A stretch of 64,000 nt of DNA from Petasospora fabianii (lineage: Eukaryota > Ascomycota > Saccharomycetes > Phaffomycetales > Wickerhamomycetaceae). The position numbers and the translations under genes were made by a program. Shown here one piece after another: positions 42,945 to 52,730 of the stretch. Location of the stretch: contig CP048715.1 in assembly GCA_022641835.1 (NCBI GenBank), positions 1,116,001 to 1,180,000 on the forward strand. Direction: 5' to 3'. A model generated the notes under the pieces. The model had not been told where the DNA came from. It saw only the letters and a list, made by a program, of their open reading frames with translations, and ran no database searches. The number at the start of each line of letters is the position of its first letter. Position 1 is the first letter of the stretch.

Positions 42945-43622
42945 TCAATCACGATACAGCCATTCACGGATTAACAAGAGACACCACTGAAGATTCCGCT
43001 TTCTGCCCTCTACAATCTCCCTAGCGAGTCTCAACTTCTCCAATGAAAGAACCTGGAGCTTCTTAGACGTTATGATGAGTCTATCAAAGACATCTGTCAC
43101 TAGTTGCTCCTTTGCACATCTCTCCTTGTCGGTATTGTATGGATCATCTGCATCAAGTACCTTCTCAGCAAGCTCACAGTAGAGATCCATATACTCCTTC
43201 ACCTCTATAAGCTCTCTCATAGAATAGGCATAGTAGTAAACTTTAGCCATCACATACTCTGCCTCATACTTAGGATGTCTTGGATTAATCTTATCCTTTT
43301 CTAGATATCCAGAGACAAGCATTGGTGGATGTACCTTGGTGATGTCGTGCTCACCAACAATGTACTTCTCACGAGACAGAGCTTTCTTATAACCTCTCTC
43401 CACCTGTTTGGTAGCCTTAGAAAGCAATTTATTACAGGTTTCCATGTCCTTACTCAAATTATCCTTATACTCTTTGAGTCTGAACTCAATGTCCCATACA
43501 TTGTGTCTCTGGTCTGGGAATGGCTTAACAAAGTCAAGCTTCTCAAATAGTTCATTACCAAGTCTAGAGTCTAGGTAAATACCCTTAGGCGTCGTGACAG
43601 GTGAACGGTAAGTACAACTCAT
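42945..43622 (-). CDS. Uncharacterised 225-residue helical protein
   Basis: A 225-residue soluble protein that I do not recognise. After a short N-terminal segment ('SCTYRSPVTTPKGIYLDSRLG') it is predicted almost wholly helical, with long charged heptad-like stretches ('FRLKEYKDNLSKDMETCNKLLSKATKQVERGYKKAL', split here by Gly and Arg turns) and tyrosine-rich 'YVMAKVYYYAYSMRELIEVKEYMDLYCELAEK'. It ends 'WCLLLIREWLYRD'. There is no signal peptide or transmembrane helix. Even codon use and lack of low complexity suggest a genuine conserved protein, possibly a subunit of a helical complex. It lies between the FHA gene and BNA5, all on the minus strand. Confidence 0.7.
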   Translation of the reverse strand: MSCTYRSPVTTPKGIYLDSRLGNELFEKLDFVKPFPDQRHNVWDIEFRLKEYKDNLSKDMETCNKLLSKATKQVERGYKKALSREKYIVGEHDITKVHPPMLVSGYLEKDKINPRHPKYEAEYVMAKVYYYAYSMRELIEVKEYMDLYCELAEKVLDADDPYNTDKERCAKEQLVTDVFDRLIITSKKLQVLSLEKLRLAREIVEGRKRNLQWCLLLIREWLYRD

Positions 43623-43873
43623 CTCTTAAAGGCTTCAGAGATAATAGTAGCTTTCTATGTTCTGGTTGGGTGAGGGTTGGATGAATCCAGATCTTGCTAG
43701 TCGATCTGTACCGATTCAAAGAACGTAGCTACGATCAATGGAAGTAAAAGCCAGTAGGAGAAAGAATATTGTTCCTTCAGGTGATTTATATTTGATGGAT
43801 GAGAAGACAACAGGGTAATTCTTTTTTCTGGTGGCCCAAAGATTTATGACCAATGCCCGGAAAGATAATCTTC

Positions 43874-45316
43874 TCATGCGTTCTCACACCCAGCCATGGC
43901 CTGTTCTAGAGCCTCAGCACATATCACACAATCAGTAAATGTGTTATACATTGGAACTGGAGCCAAACGAATAACATCAGGTCTTCTTTCATCACCAAGG
44001 ACACCTTTTGAGCGGAGTGAATCGAAAACTTGTTCCATGATTCCCGGATGAGACTTTGATGTACTCGGGAAGAACAACAAGGATAACTGTGCACCTCTCT
44101 GTAGTGGGTCTTCTGGTGTCAATATCGTGAAACAACTACCTTCAGTCTTCCCTCCTGGAGCCACGTAGTATTTTGAACTCTTCAAAAGCTTTTCCAAGAA
44201 CCCTGTAAGTTCCAAGCTCTTTTCTCTCAATTTGTCAACACCACCAAACTTCTTGAATAGCTGAAGTGAGCTCTTAACGGCAACAACATCAATAACTGAT
44301 GGATTAGACTGTCTGAAACCGAGAGCACCGGAAATTGGCTCAAAGTTTTCAAGCATTTGAAATCTCTTTGCAGCATTATTGCCCCACCATCCAGCAAGAC
44401 GAGCCATGTGATCACCTCCATCAACATGTTCCCCATGTTTCTCATGAACAAAGATTCCCGAAATGGCACCTGGTCCAGCATTGAGATACTTATAGGAGCA
44501 CCAGACAGCAAAGTCAACACCCCAATCATGAAGTTTGAGTGGCACATTACCAACAGCATGAGCAAGATCCCAACCGACAACGATACCATAGTACTTATGA
44601 GCAAATTCAGTAATGGTCTTTATCTCAAAAAGTTGTCCTGTATAATATTGGATACCAGGAAGCATACAAAGGGCAAGCGTGTCCTTATTATCCTCGATCG
44701 CTTTCAAGATATCTTCTGTTCTTAGTGTGTACTCCCCTTGTCTTGGTTCGAGCTGAATCATATCTTCATCAGGGTTACCATCTTTGAGCCTTATCTGGTT
44801 ATAGATAGCGTAATAATCAGATGGGAACGAACCTTTTTCAAACAAGATCTTACGTCTTTGACCAGAAGGCTTATAAAATGCAACCATCAAAGCATTCAAA
44901 TTAGCTGTTAACGAACCCATGATGGCACATTCTGTCTCCTTAGCTCCTACAACTGGTGCAAGAAGTGGGACAACAGGGAGATCAATATCCATCCATTGCG
45001 TCAGGCCAACATCCTTACCCGGATGATTGAAATGAGACTCGACAGCACGAGCAGACCAAGCATCAAGTTCGTCATTGATGGCCCTACGCGTCTGTAGGGG
45101 CATCAATCCGAGTGAATTACCACATAGATACGTCAGTTTGTCATCTGATGAGTGACCCTTTGGTGGGTTAATCCCAAGTGTTTTGAAAGTTGGGACGGCA
45201 AACTCGCCTGTGAAAGTCTCAAATTTGGTGTCAAGAGACTTAGCTTCCTCCATTGTTAGATTTAAAAGTGTGGAGAGGTTATTATCGATGTTCAACTGGT
45301 AAAAGCGGTGATTCAT
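43874..45316 (-). CDS. BNA5: BNA5, kynureninase
   Basis: A 480-residue PLP enzyme of the de novo NAD pathway, cleaving 3-hydroxykynurenine to 3-hydroxyanthranilate and alanine. Family blocks: 'YLCGNSLGLMP' near 63, 'MGSLTANLNALMVAFYKP', 'GWDLAHAVGN' with the PLP aspartate, the Schiff-base lysine in 'WCSYKYLNAGPG', and 'GWWGNNAAKRFQM'. Length is slightly above S. cerevisiae Bna5 (453 aa). The extra N-terminal 21 residues before a second Met ('MEEAKSLDTKFE') could be upstream of the true start. A Rap1-like motif lies 58 bp upstream. Confidence 0.96.
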   Translation of the reverse strand: MNHRFYQLNIDNNLSTLLNLTMEEAKSLDTKFETFTGEFAVPTFKTLGINPPKGHSSDDKLTYLCGNSLGLMPLQTRRAINDELDAWSARAVESHFNHPGKDVGLTQWMDIDLPVVPLLAPVVGAKETECAIMGSLTANLNALMVAFYKPSGQRRKILFEKGSFPSDYYAIYNQIRLKDGNPDEDMIQLEPRQGEYTLRTEDILKAIEDNKDTLALCMLPGIQYYTGQLFEIKTITEFAHKYYGIVVGWDLAHAVGNVPLKLHDWGVDFAVWCSYKYLNAGPGAISGIFVHEKHGEHVDGGDHMARLAGWWGNNAAKRFQMLENFEPISGALGFRQSNPSVIDVVAVKSSLQLFKKFGGVDKLREKSLELTGFLEKLLKSSKYYVAPGGKTEGSCFTILTPEDPLQRGAQLSLLFFPSTSKSHPGIMEQVFDSLRSKGVLGDERRPDVIRLAPVPMYNTFTDCVICAEALEQAMAGCENA

Positions 45317-45792
45317 CTTAATGTCCGTTTGGATTTAGTCGGATATTTTGATTACGTAATTAAAGTAGGGTTTAAAACCCGAACACCACATGTCTTCTCT
45401 CTAAGGCTTAATGGTTCCATAAGCTATAGGAGCTCTACAATATATTCCAATGCAGCAGAGCATATCATTAAAGAGGTGTATATCTGCGTGGTTGTGACCA
45501 TGTACAGCACCGTGAAGAGACGTATTAAACGAAATCACTTCAAGGGACAACATGGGATGAAATGGACATACAAAACACAGGAAACAAAACCAGCAGAGCA
45601 AGAGATAGCATAGCAGTAAATGAATGGATACAGACAATGAATTAATGGGGGGTATTAAACAAGTGCGAGAGAAAAGGGGTGTATGAGTTGACCCCCGAAA
45701 ATATGATGAGTCCGGGAGTACGATGCGTGTGTAATGCTGAACAAAAAAAGCAAGTGGGTAACAAGAGAAAGTGATTGGTTAATGACATTGTT
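45317..45792. promoter_or_regulatory. BNA5 promoter and IPT1 3' flank
   Basis: AAAACCCGAACACCACA (45374-45390), a member of the recurring Rap1-like motif, lies about 58 bp before the BNA5 start on the opposite strand. Frames of 78-101 codons in this region begin at non-ATG codons and resemble nothing, so no gene is called. Confidence 0.45.
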
Positions 45793-47079
45793 TCATCTGC
45801 ATGGATCGAAGAACTTCTCTGCTCTCTTAAATCCTCTGAAGACTCTCATTCCCATAGTAGAGCCACGAGTAAAATCACCTCTGAGTCTAGCACTTAAGAA
45901 TTCGTGCTCTTTCTTTCTTATGTATGGATACATCAATGAGAATGAAATGAGGGCATATGTAGCACCAGCGATCAAGTCGATTCTGAAATGATGATCCAAG
46001 TAGATGGTGGCCCACCATTGGATACAAACAAATGCGATACCAGCGGCCCTTAATAACTTTGAGCGAGCATAATACCAAATGAACAGACAGACTTGGAAAG
46101 CCATAGCTGAATGCAGAGAAGGGAAGGCACCAAATACAATAGGACTCTTATGGAAACCCTTAGAATGCATGTGTGTACCAAGTGCAACATCAACACGAGT
46201 CAAACCTGCAGCGTAACCTGGCATTTCATAATCGGCTTCAGCATCTGGTCCATACATATGGATGAACCAAGGTGGCGCATTTGGGAACAAGAGATGTGTA
46301 CAGACACCAGCAATGTTTTGGAACCCCAAGGCGAATGAGAAGGCCTTAACGGCACCTTGTGGTTGAAAGACGTAAAGCCAAACTGCAGTGAGGATTGGGA
46401 ATGTGATATGTCCGAGCACGTAAAAGAACCATGCCGTGAGATCTTTTGGAACGCTGAGAGGTTGGGCAAAAAACTGATCAATGTTGAGCACTGGCCAAAT
46501 GGCAGCAAAGAGAATTGGAGTGATCTGAAGTGCATGTGTTCGTGTGATTTTGGAGATATTGATTGGTATAACGTGATTATTTTGATCAGCAGCAAGCGCG
46601 GTTTCCAATTCGTCATTACCGAAAAGGGAGTCAGAATCATCATCATCATCAGCATCAAATAGAGTGTTATCTTCACTTGATGATGAACTTGAAGAGTCAT
46701 AGACACGACATTCAATGTTATTTTCAAGATCCTTTAATGACGTAAAGATTGGATGTGTATCAACGTTATGATGATTTGAGAAATTCTTAATCAACACCAT
46801 ATGCCATAGGGCGGCAAATGCCGTGGAAATCAAAATCCATACCGGAAGGTACTCCAATGAAAAGAATGCAGTATCCCAATCATATGCTAATCTGACATGA
46901 ATAGGTGGACGCCATTCCGTTGGGATAAGTCCAGCGTTCTTAAAGATGCAAAGCCAAATAAACACTGGTGAGAAATTTATGGCAAAAGATAACGGAAGTC
47001 CATAAAATGGACGACCGTTCCAAGCTGATGACACTAGTCGTGTCACCATAAGTATCGGTAATGACTTTAACGATACCAT
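45793..47079 (-). CDS. IPT1: IPT1, inositolphosphotransferase (M(IP)2C synthase)
   Basis: A 428-residue multispanning PAP2-like enzyme. The N-terminal 'SFAINFSPVFIWLCIFKNAGLIP' equals Ipt1 'NFMLNFAPVFIWLSIFKRAGLIP'. 'KDLTAWFFYVLGHITFPILTAVWLYVFQP' and 'FALGFQNIAGVCTHLL' are near-identical to Ipt1. Catalytic PAP2 motifs are 'GAFPSLHSAMAFQ' and 'YLDHHFRIDLIAG'. The end 'GMRVFRGFKRAEKFFDP' matches 'GMRVFCGTKMEWFFDP'. It adds the second inositol phosphate to mannosyl-inositolphosphoceramide in the Golgi. It is shorter than S. cerevisiae Ipt1 (527 aa) because the acidic loop before the last helices is missing; an acidic loop instead occurs near 130-170. Aur1 was considered and rejected on these blocks. 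Confidence 0.93.
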   Translation of the reverse strand: MVSLKSLPILMVTRLVSSAWNGRPFYGLPLSFAINFSPVFIWLCIFKNAGLIPTEWRPPIHVRLAYDWDTAFFSLEYLPVWILISTAFAALWHMVLIKNFSNHHNVDTHPIFTSLKDLENNIECRVYDSSSSSSSEDNTLFDADDDDDSDSLFGNDELETALAADQNNHVIPINISKITRTHALQITPILFAAIWPVLNIDQFFAQPLSVPKDLTAWFFYVLGHITFPILTAVWLYVFQPQGAVKAFSFALGFQNIAGVCTHLLFPNAPPWFIHMYGPDAEADYEMPGYAAGLTRVDVALGTHMHSKGFHKSPIVFGAFPSLHSAMAFQVCLFIWYYARSKLLRAAGIAFVCIQWWATIYLDHHFRIDLIAGATYALISFSLMYPYIRKKEHEFLSARLRGDFTRGSTMGMRVFRGFKRAEKFFDPCR

Positions 47080-48555
47080 GACTTGATCCCTCTATGCAAT
47101 GTAGTTTGCTGTTTGTGTTTGTTTAACGTGTTGAAACAAAGTGATTCTCTTTCTCTTGATTGAAATGCTGGGATCAAACAGGGCGGCAGAAAATAGCGGA
47201 GTAGATAGGATGAGCAGGGCGGTATAGCCAACAAAAGATGGAAATGAAGCGGTATGAGTAGTTGAATGGAATGGTAAAGATAAAGGAACGTATTTGATCA
47301 AAAACCTCTTTCAATAAACAAAGTGATTGACTTGTTCCCTTCCAAGGCTCAGCCTGATTTTTTGCAACTTGGTTTATGCGCCTGCTCATTTTACAGTTTA
47401 AGCCGCGGGGATATTTTAATTTATTTTTATTTTTTTTTTTTTTGTTGTTTTTGTTTAAGAGCGCGTTTCATCCCTAGGAAATTTTTAAGGGGAAAAGGCG
47501 AGTGGAACCCCTTGTGCCTTGGATCAAAAAACCGACGCACGCGCCGCGCTTTGGGTCTAGGGATTTTCGGTCACAAGATTGTCATCTATATAACGTGTGA
47601 TGTCCAACTCTAGGGTTTGTATTTTTTATTTGTGTGGGAGGGGTCCAAGTAAATTTATTATTTAGACAAAAATCCGAATAACAAAGGTGTCTAAATATCG
47701 ATATAACTTTAGTTTTTCAATATATAGGTAATATTAAGTCCAACATATCGATAACTCATCGATAGTCTCTTTGTCCCTTCTGTCTCTTCTGTCCCCATGT
47801 CAATATCTTAGGAGCCTCCCTATATATCCTAAGCCTCGGCTTGTTAGTCTTGTTATGCTGCGTCGTGTACTAGGGCATCTAGTCTCTGAACAAGGTATCG
47901 CACAACTTGCTATGACGATTTAAAGGGATTTTTCGGCGAAGCACTTTTACTCTGATCATCCTAATTTAGATTACTATCCTAACCTTGTCTATGTCTAATG
48001 CCGACAAAGACCGTCAGCTTTTCTGTAGAGCTGTGAAGCTACTGTCCTGATAAAAAAAAAAAAGAAATTCTCAATATTGAAGGAATAAAAAATAATATTT
48101 TTTGTCAATTTTTATGATTTTTTTATGTTTCGAGGCAGAATCGAACCTGGGATCTTCCATGACAGAAATTAGACTTTGGGATTCATTATCGCATGATCAT
48201 CATCTCCTCTGTAGACCTTATACCTTCCCTTAGAACAGTTAACCTTTGTCTCAGAGATAGTATTCTTTTCTTTTTTATGTTTAAGTTATCTTTACTACTA
48301 TATGCACGGTGTTATATTTCTCGTATCATAATTACTTGCATATAAAACAGCCAAACTATCCATAAGAATTAATGCGCTAAACTCATCTCACCTGTCTAAC
48401 AGAATATGCGCATGGACAGTTGGAAAGTGTTGTATTCAACAAAGCAGCAAAATGAACGGCTCAATGTATAAAAACTAAGCGAAATTCCAGTTATTTAGTA
48501 CAATCTGGGATCAATCTTGCATCTTCGTATATTCAACTTCAAGCCCTCACTTCCA
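47080..48555. other. Long spacer with T-tract and pol III B-box-like element
   Basis: A 1476-bp gap between IPT1 and the permease. It holds a T-tract (47417-47445), duplicated ATCGATA-type words (47698-47765), and a tRNA-like fragment described separately. Around 47830-48050 the composition is less AT-rich and looks like neither promoter nor coding DNA; an unannotated structural RNA is possible but I could match none (U1, U2, U4, U5, U6, SCR1, RPR1, NME1 compared from memory). Confidence 0.35.
48127..48205 (-). pseudogene. tRNA-like relic with intact B box
   Basis: The minus strand reads CCCAGGTTCGATTCTGCC (48131-48148), a good pol III B box (GGTTCGATTC). The T-stem pairs poorly, and the upstream part gives only a weak anticodon-like hairpin (TTTC/GGAA around TGTCAT). 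No acceptor stem or clear A box can be drawn. It looks like a decayed tRNA 3' half. A B box belonging to another pol III gene is an alternative: a 12-base A-run on the plus strand (48052-48063) would be a terminator. Confidence 0.3.
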
Positions 48556-50184
48556 ATGTCGAAGATCTTGAAACTCTTGGAGGTGCCTCATCCTCCATCA
48601 CATCCTCCTTCATTCTTACTCAATAGAGATCTCGAGCCTATACCTCCACACAAGAGACAATGGGGGTTCTTCTCAAATTTTTGTTATTGGGGTGTCATCT
48701 CATTTAACATGGGAACCTGGCTCAGTTCCTCTTCTTCTCTGTCTCTCGGTCTATCCATTGGTGGTATCTTTGCCGGGTACATCCTGGGAGATCTCGTCAC
48801 TATCGCATACACCATTCTCAACTCTTTTCCCGGTTTAGACTGGCACGTTGGTTACACTGTGACACAGAGAGTATCTTTTGGTATCTATGGTTCTGGTCTT
48901 GGTATCTTGGTGCGTGTCTTGCTGAGTATCGTGAACTATGGGTCCGGTTGTTACATTGGAGGTCAAGCTGTCAGTCTCGTGCTTTCAGCTTGGAGTAAAA
49001 GTTATATGAATTTAGGGGATAATCACCTCTCCAGAGTTGCAATGACTGAGAGGGATCTTGCTGGATTCCTGATCTTCCATGTCTTCAATGCAATTTGTGC
49101 CTTTATGCCACCTTATCGTTTCAATAGACCATTGATCGTCAGTTGTGTGTGTGTCTTCTTTGCCATGTTAGGTATGGTTATACACCTTCAAATCAAAGCA
49201 GGTGGGTATGGTGATGTGTTTGGTCTTAAGACAACACTTTCATCTTCTGAACAAGGTTGGATGATCATCTACGTGATGACTTATTGGTTCTCTTCAGTGT
49301 CTCCAGGAACTCAAAACCAATGTGACTACTCCAGATTTGCTACCTCCACCACCTCCGTTGTTCTCGGTACTTTCCTCTCTCTACTCATTCCAACAACTGT
49401 TATCCCATTATTTGGAATCATTGGTGCCTCTACAACTTCTCAATTGTATGGTGAAGAGCTTTGGATACCTACAGATATTGTCCTTCGTTGGCTCCATGAT
49501 TCATACACTCCAGGAACGAGATGTGCAGCATCATTCATTGGATTCACATTTGTTGCCTCACAAGTGTGCTTAAACTCCATCAATTGTGGATTCTCTAGTG
49601 GTATGGATCTTGCAGGTATCCTTCCTCGTTACATAAATGTCACAAGAGGATTCCTTCTCACGGCTGCAGTGTCATTTGCTGTCCAACCTTGGAACTTCTA
49701 CAACACTTCGAGTGTCTTCTTAACTGTTATGAGCAGTTTCGGTGTTGTTACCACTCCAATCATTGCCATTTGTGTTTGCGATTACCTCGTAATTCGCAGA
49801 AGGGTCTACAAGATCTCTGAGGCATTTGTGTTAAACGGTGAGTACTTCTACACATGTGGTATCAACTTTAGGGCAGTTGTTGCCTTTATTGTTGGTATGA
49901 CACCTGGTCTTCCTGGTATGGCATGGCAAGTGGATCAATCATACTTCAACAATAGGGGGATTGTTAACTTTTACTATGGTGATTCTCTTTTTGCCTTTGT
50001 CATTCCATTTGCATGCTACTGGATCCTTTGTCTCATTTGGCCCATCAACAATAACGTGTTTACAACTGATGAGGAGGATGTGTTTGGATGCTTCACAGAG
50101 AAGGAGAAGCTTGAGAAGGGTATATGCAGTGCTCAGGTTGATGAGATCTCGATGCACTCCAAGAATTCTAGTCAAGAGATTTAA
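48556..50184 (+). CDS. NCS1-family permease (FUR/DAL4/THI7-type)
   Basis: A 542-residue transporter of the fungal Fur branch of the nucleobase-cation-symport-1 family. The family signature 'LNRDLEPIPPHKRQW' at about 30-45 opens the sequence, followed by 'NMGTWLSSSSSLSLGLSIGGIF' (helix 1), 'RVSFGIYGSGLGILVR' and about eleven more hydrophobic helices. Relatives import uracil, allantoin, uridine, thiamine or nicotinamide riboside in the plasma membrane. I cannot choose the substrate. The cytosolic tail contains an acidic 'TDEEDVFG' and Lys-rich stretch as expected for ubiquitin-controlled endocytosis. The first ATG is at 48556; the frame reaches back to 48517 only through TTG. Confidence 0.9.
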   Translation: MSKILKLLEVPHPPSHPPSFLLNRDLEPIPPHKRQWGFFSNFCYWGVISFNMGTWLSSSSSLSLGLSIGGIFAGYILGDLVTIAYTILNSFPGLDWHVGYTVTQRVSFGIYGSGLGILVRVLLSIVNYGSGCYIGGQAVSLVLSAWSKSYMNLGDNHLSRVAMTERDLAGFLIFHVFNAICAFMPPYRFNRPLIVSCVCVFFAMLGMVIHLQIKAGGYGDVFGLKTTLSSSEQGWMIIYVMTYWFSSVSPGTQNQCDYSRFATSTTSVVLGTFLSLLIPTTVIPLFGIIGASTTSQLYGEELWIPTDIVLRWLHDSYTPGTRCAASFIGFTFVASQVCLNSINCGFSSGMDLAGILPRYINVTRGFLLTAAVSFAVQPWNFYNTSSVFLTVMSSFGVVTTPIIAICVCDYLVIRRRVYKISEAFVLNGEYFYTCGINFRAVVAFIVGMTPGLPGMAWQVDQSYFNNRGIVNFYYGDSLFAFVIPFACYWILCLIWPINNNVFTTDEEDVFGCFTEKEKLEKGICSAQVDEISMHSKNSSQEI

Positions 50185-50191
50185 TCACATT

Positions 50192-50217
50192 TATATATAT
50201 ATATATATATATATATA
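50192..50217. repeat. (TA)13 microsatellite
   Basis: Perfect TA array between the convergent permease and LIP2 stop codons, which are only 42 bp apart. It is likely part of both 3' ends; UAUAUA is the yeast efficiency element for polyadenylation. Confidence 0.9.
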
Positions 50218-50226
50218 CAGTTCTTC

Positions 50227-51135
50227 TCAATCTATCTCAAGATCGTCAAGATCAACTGACTCGATCTGTGTAATGCCCAACTTCTTTGCAAACTCTCTAG
50301 CGAACTGAGTAGCGACTTCATCAACAGTGAGTTTATGTCCCAACTCTTTCGACATAGTGGTCTGTGTCTTTCCTGGAAGACCACAGAACACGACACCAGC
50401 TCTTTCAATAGATGGGATCTCGTTGCAAACGTTTATGGAGATTCCGTGTGTGGTTATTCCCCTTGAGACTGAAAGTCCAATAGATGATATCTTGGTGTTG
50501 TCATCAACCCAGACGCCTGTGTTCTCGGTCTTCTTAGTCTTGAGCCCGAAATGGGCCATTGTAGAGATGATAGCATCCTCGAGTTGTGATACGAAGCATT
50601 TGACTGTGAGTCCGTCAAAGTCCTTGAGGTCTAATACCGGGTATGCAACTAGCTGACCTTCATTGTGGAAAGTGATCTCACCTCCCCTTGAAGCCTGAAC
50701 GTATTCGTAGCCAACCTCCTCCATCTTCTTGATGTCCTCCTCGGTGACCTTACTCTTCTCTCGACGACCACCGGTAAACACATTGTTAAACTGGAACGAT
50801 AGAAGCATAGGCGAGGGCTTCATTGCAACGATGTTAGCGAGGAGTTCGGCCTCGTACTCGTTCATCACGAGGTTCTTCTCATCCATTTCCCGACGTTTAC
50901 GACCAATCTTGGACTGCATTGACTTGAACTGCAAGTTTGCACCTTGGAACTGTGTCTGGATAGCCTGTCCCTTAGTATAGGGAAGGGGCTTTGTGAAGTG
51001 AAGATGGCGAAGTATCGATGCCGATGGACGGTTCGGGGGGAACTTTGCGGTACACTGCTCGAGAGTACGGACTGAGGAGGAGAAGCATCGCAGCTGTTGC
51101 TGCAATGGCTGTCTCATGGGTAGTCTATGTGTCAT
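50227..51135 (-). CDS. LIP2: LIP2, octanoyl-ACP:protein octanoyltransferase
   Basis: A 302-residue LipB-type mitochondrial enzyme that transfers octanoate from ACP to lipoyl domains. The N-terminus is Arg/Ser/Gln-rich without acidic residues over about 25 positions, a presequence. Family blocks: 'NNVFTGGRR', 'ASRGGEITFHNEGQLVAYPV' (LipB RGG(D/E)xTxHxxGQ), 'KISSIGLSVSRGITTHGISINV' with the catalytic lysine, and 'VVFCGLPGKTQT' with the acyl-accepting cysteine. Length is close to the S. cerevisiae protein (328 aa). Confidence 0.95.
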   Translation of the reverse strand: MTHRLPMRQPLQQQLRCFSSSVRTLEQCTAKFPPNRPSASILRHLHFTKPLPYTKGQAIQTQFQGANLQFKSMQSKIGRKRREMDEKNLVMNEYEAELLANIVAMKPSPMLLSFQFNNVFTGGRREKSKVTEEDIKKMEEVGYEYVQASRGGEITFHNEGQLVAYPVLDLKDFDGLTVKCFVSQLEDAIISTMAHFGLKTKKTENTGVWVDDNTKISSIGLSVSRGITTHGISINVCNEIPSIERAGVVFCGLPGKTQTTMSKELGHKLTVDEVATQFAREFAKKLGITQIESVDLDDLEID

Positions 51136-51334
51136 AGCCTTTGCTCTGTGAGCTATAGGAAGTGGAAGGGAAAGGAAGGGATTATATGTCGAGGATCTTT
51201 TCTAATGATTTCCCCAGAGCCCGCGAGACGATGAAGGTGAAAAATTGTGATGGCTCTCATACATCAATCTCTCCCTTTTTTAGTCAATTTTCCATCAATT
51301 TTGAAGGTGAAGGTCATCTTCAAAGAGCTTTAAT

Positions 51335-52657
51335 ATGACTGAGAATGATGCTAGTCTCCAAAGGCTGATAGATTGGCTCAGCGAGGATAAGAAATGCTCG
51401 ATATCCGCATCCATTTCCGCCCATGAGACCTCTTACGGTGGTAGAGGTATCTTTGCAGACAAGCAGCTCGAGGCTCGTCAACAGATAATCAAGATCACTC
51501 CATCGTATCTACTTAACTTTTCCACGATTGTTGAACATATTCTATCATGGTCCAGAACAATGACGGAAAACTCCAAGAGTAGGTTCAAACTACCCGAGAC
51601 CACTGGAAGGGAGGACGATATCACAAGACTCTTATACGCTAAGCTCGACAAGTCAACTCTTCACAGACTCACATCATTCCAGATAGTGGCTATGTATCTA
51701 TGTCTTGAGAAGTCTAGAGGCGTCAGATCTTGGTGGAAACCTTTCATAGACTCACTTCCTCCAACTTCAGATTTTGATCTCTCTCCACTTGTATGGCTTA
51801 TAAACTCTGATAATGACCGTTCCTCTAAACAGTTTACCTGTCTGCCACAATCGACCCAGAGACATGCAGACAAGATGTACAAACGCTTCACCACAGACTA
51901 TACCACCGTGCAGACACTCATCTCTTCACATACACAGTTGTCATCATCATCATCGTCATCTTGGATCACACGATCCGACTTTCTTTGGGCTTGGTTCTGT
52001 GTAAACTCTCGTTGTCTATACATGTCTATCCCTGAGGCACATACCAAGGATGACAATTTCACCATGGCACCATTTGTCGATCTTATCAATCATTCGGCGC
52101 AGGACCATTGTTCTCTTCAAGTGGATCATAATGGGTTCCACGTTATGACGTCTTCATCCTACTCAACAGATGAAGAAGTTTTCCTCTCATATGGACCACA
52201 CTCTAATGAGTTCTTACTTTGTGAATACGGTTTCGTTCTCCCTTCAAACCCATGGAACGATGTTGATCTCACTGAGCAGGTCACTGCGCTACTAAGTGAG
52301 CATCAATGTGAATTCTTGAAAGAGAAGGGATACCTGGGAGAATATACCATCAATATGGATGGTATCTCCTTCCGTGTTGAAGTTGCATTGGCTGTGTTAT
52401 TGGAGAAAGATGGTAATCTTTTCACTAATAGAAGAATCAATGGACTCATGAGTGGTGTTGTCGATGGTAAGTTCTACAAGAGACGAGCTGATATGATATT
52501 GGAGGAAGTCTTGGAAAATGTTCAAGCTGAGCATCAGAATGCACTTGATGATCTTGGAACTGGTGATAAGAAGATCACTGATACAATTGTTGGGTTGTAT
52601 AGGGATGAACTTGCTATTATTGATCATCATTTGGGGCTTCTTCAGGGTGATCAGTGA
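51335..52657 (+). CDS. SET-domain protein lysine methyltransferase (SETD3/6, RKM/EFM type)
   Basis: A 440-residue enzyme with a split SET domain typical of fungal ribosomal-protein or elongation-factor methyltransferases. The N-terminal 'GGRGIFADKQL' is the GxGxF SAM-binding start. A helical insert (about 90-210) follows, then 'FLWAWFCVNSRCLYM', 'MAPFVDLINHSAQDHCSL' (the RFxNHSCxPN-like motif), and 'LSYGPHSNEFLLCEYGFV' (ELxxDYG-like). A Rubisco-LSMT-like helical domain ends the protein. The orthologue among Rkm1-4 and Efm1 is unclear. No targeting signal is seen. It converges with COQ4 across 73 bp. Confidence 0.85.
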   Translation: MTENDASLQRLIDWLSEDKKCSISASISAHETSYGGRGIFADKQLEARQQIIKITPSYLLNFSTIVEHILSWSRTMTENSKSRFKLPETTGREDDITRLLYAKLDKSTLHRLTSFQIVAMYLCLEKSRGVRSWWKPFIDSLPPTSDFDLSPLVWLINSDNDRSSKQFTCLPQSTQRHADKMYKRFTTDYTTVQTLISSHTQLSSSSSSSWITRSDFLWAWFCVNSRCLYMSIPEAHTKDDNFTMAPFVDLINHSAQDHCSLQVDHNGFHVMTSSSYSTDEEVFLSYGPHSNEFLLCEYGFVLPSNPWNDVDLTEQVTALLSEHQCEFLKEKGYLGEYTINMDGISFRVEVALAVLLEKDGNLFTNRRINGLMSGVVDGKFYKRRADMILEEVLENVQAEHQNALDDLGTGDKKITDTIVGLYRDELAIIDHHLGLLQGDQ

Positions 52658-52730
52658 GCAGGTCACATGTGATCATATATTTGATCTATACACAAAACAT
52701 AAGCTCTTCATTAGTCATAAACTTATTCAC

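Noticed and set aside
45308-45637. Frames of 78-101 codons between BNA5 and IPT1
   Set aside because: They begin at GTG/TTG codons, overlap the BNA5 promoter motif, and look non-coding.
45793-47079. Assignment to AUR1 (IPC synthase)
   Set aside because: The PAP2 motifs are shared, but the N-terminal, middle and C-terminal blocks match Ipt1 far better.
47820-47850. GACTAAC followed by CTTAG on the minus strand as an IPT1 leader intron
   Set aside because: No 5' splice site (GTATGT/GTAAGT-like) is found within a reasonable distance upstream.
48180-48240. U6 snRNA from a weak TACAGAG...GATGATCA resemblance on the minus strand
   Set aside because: U6 is almost invariant in yeasts, and the match breaks with a 6-base insertion and no conserved 3' part.
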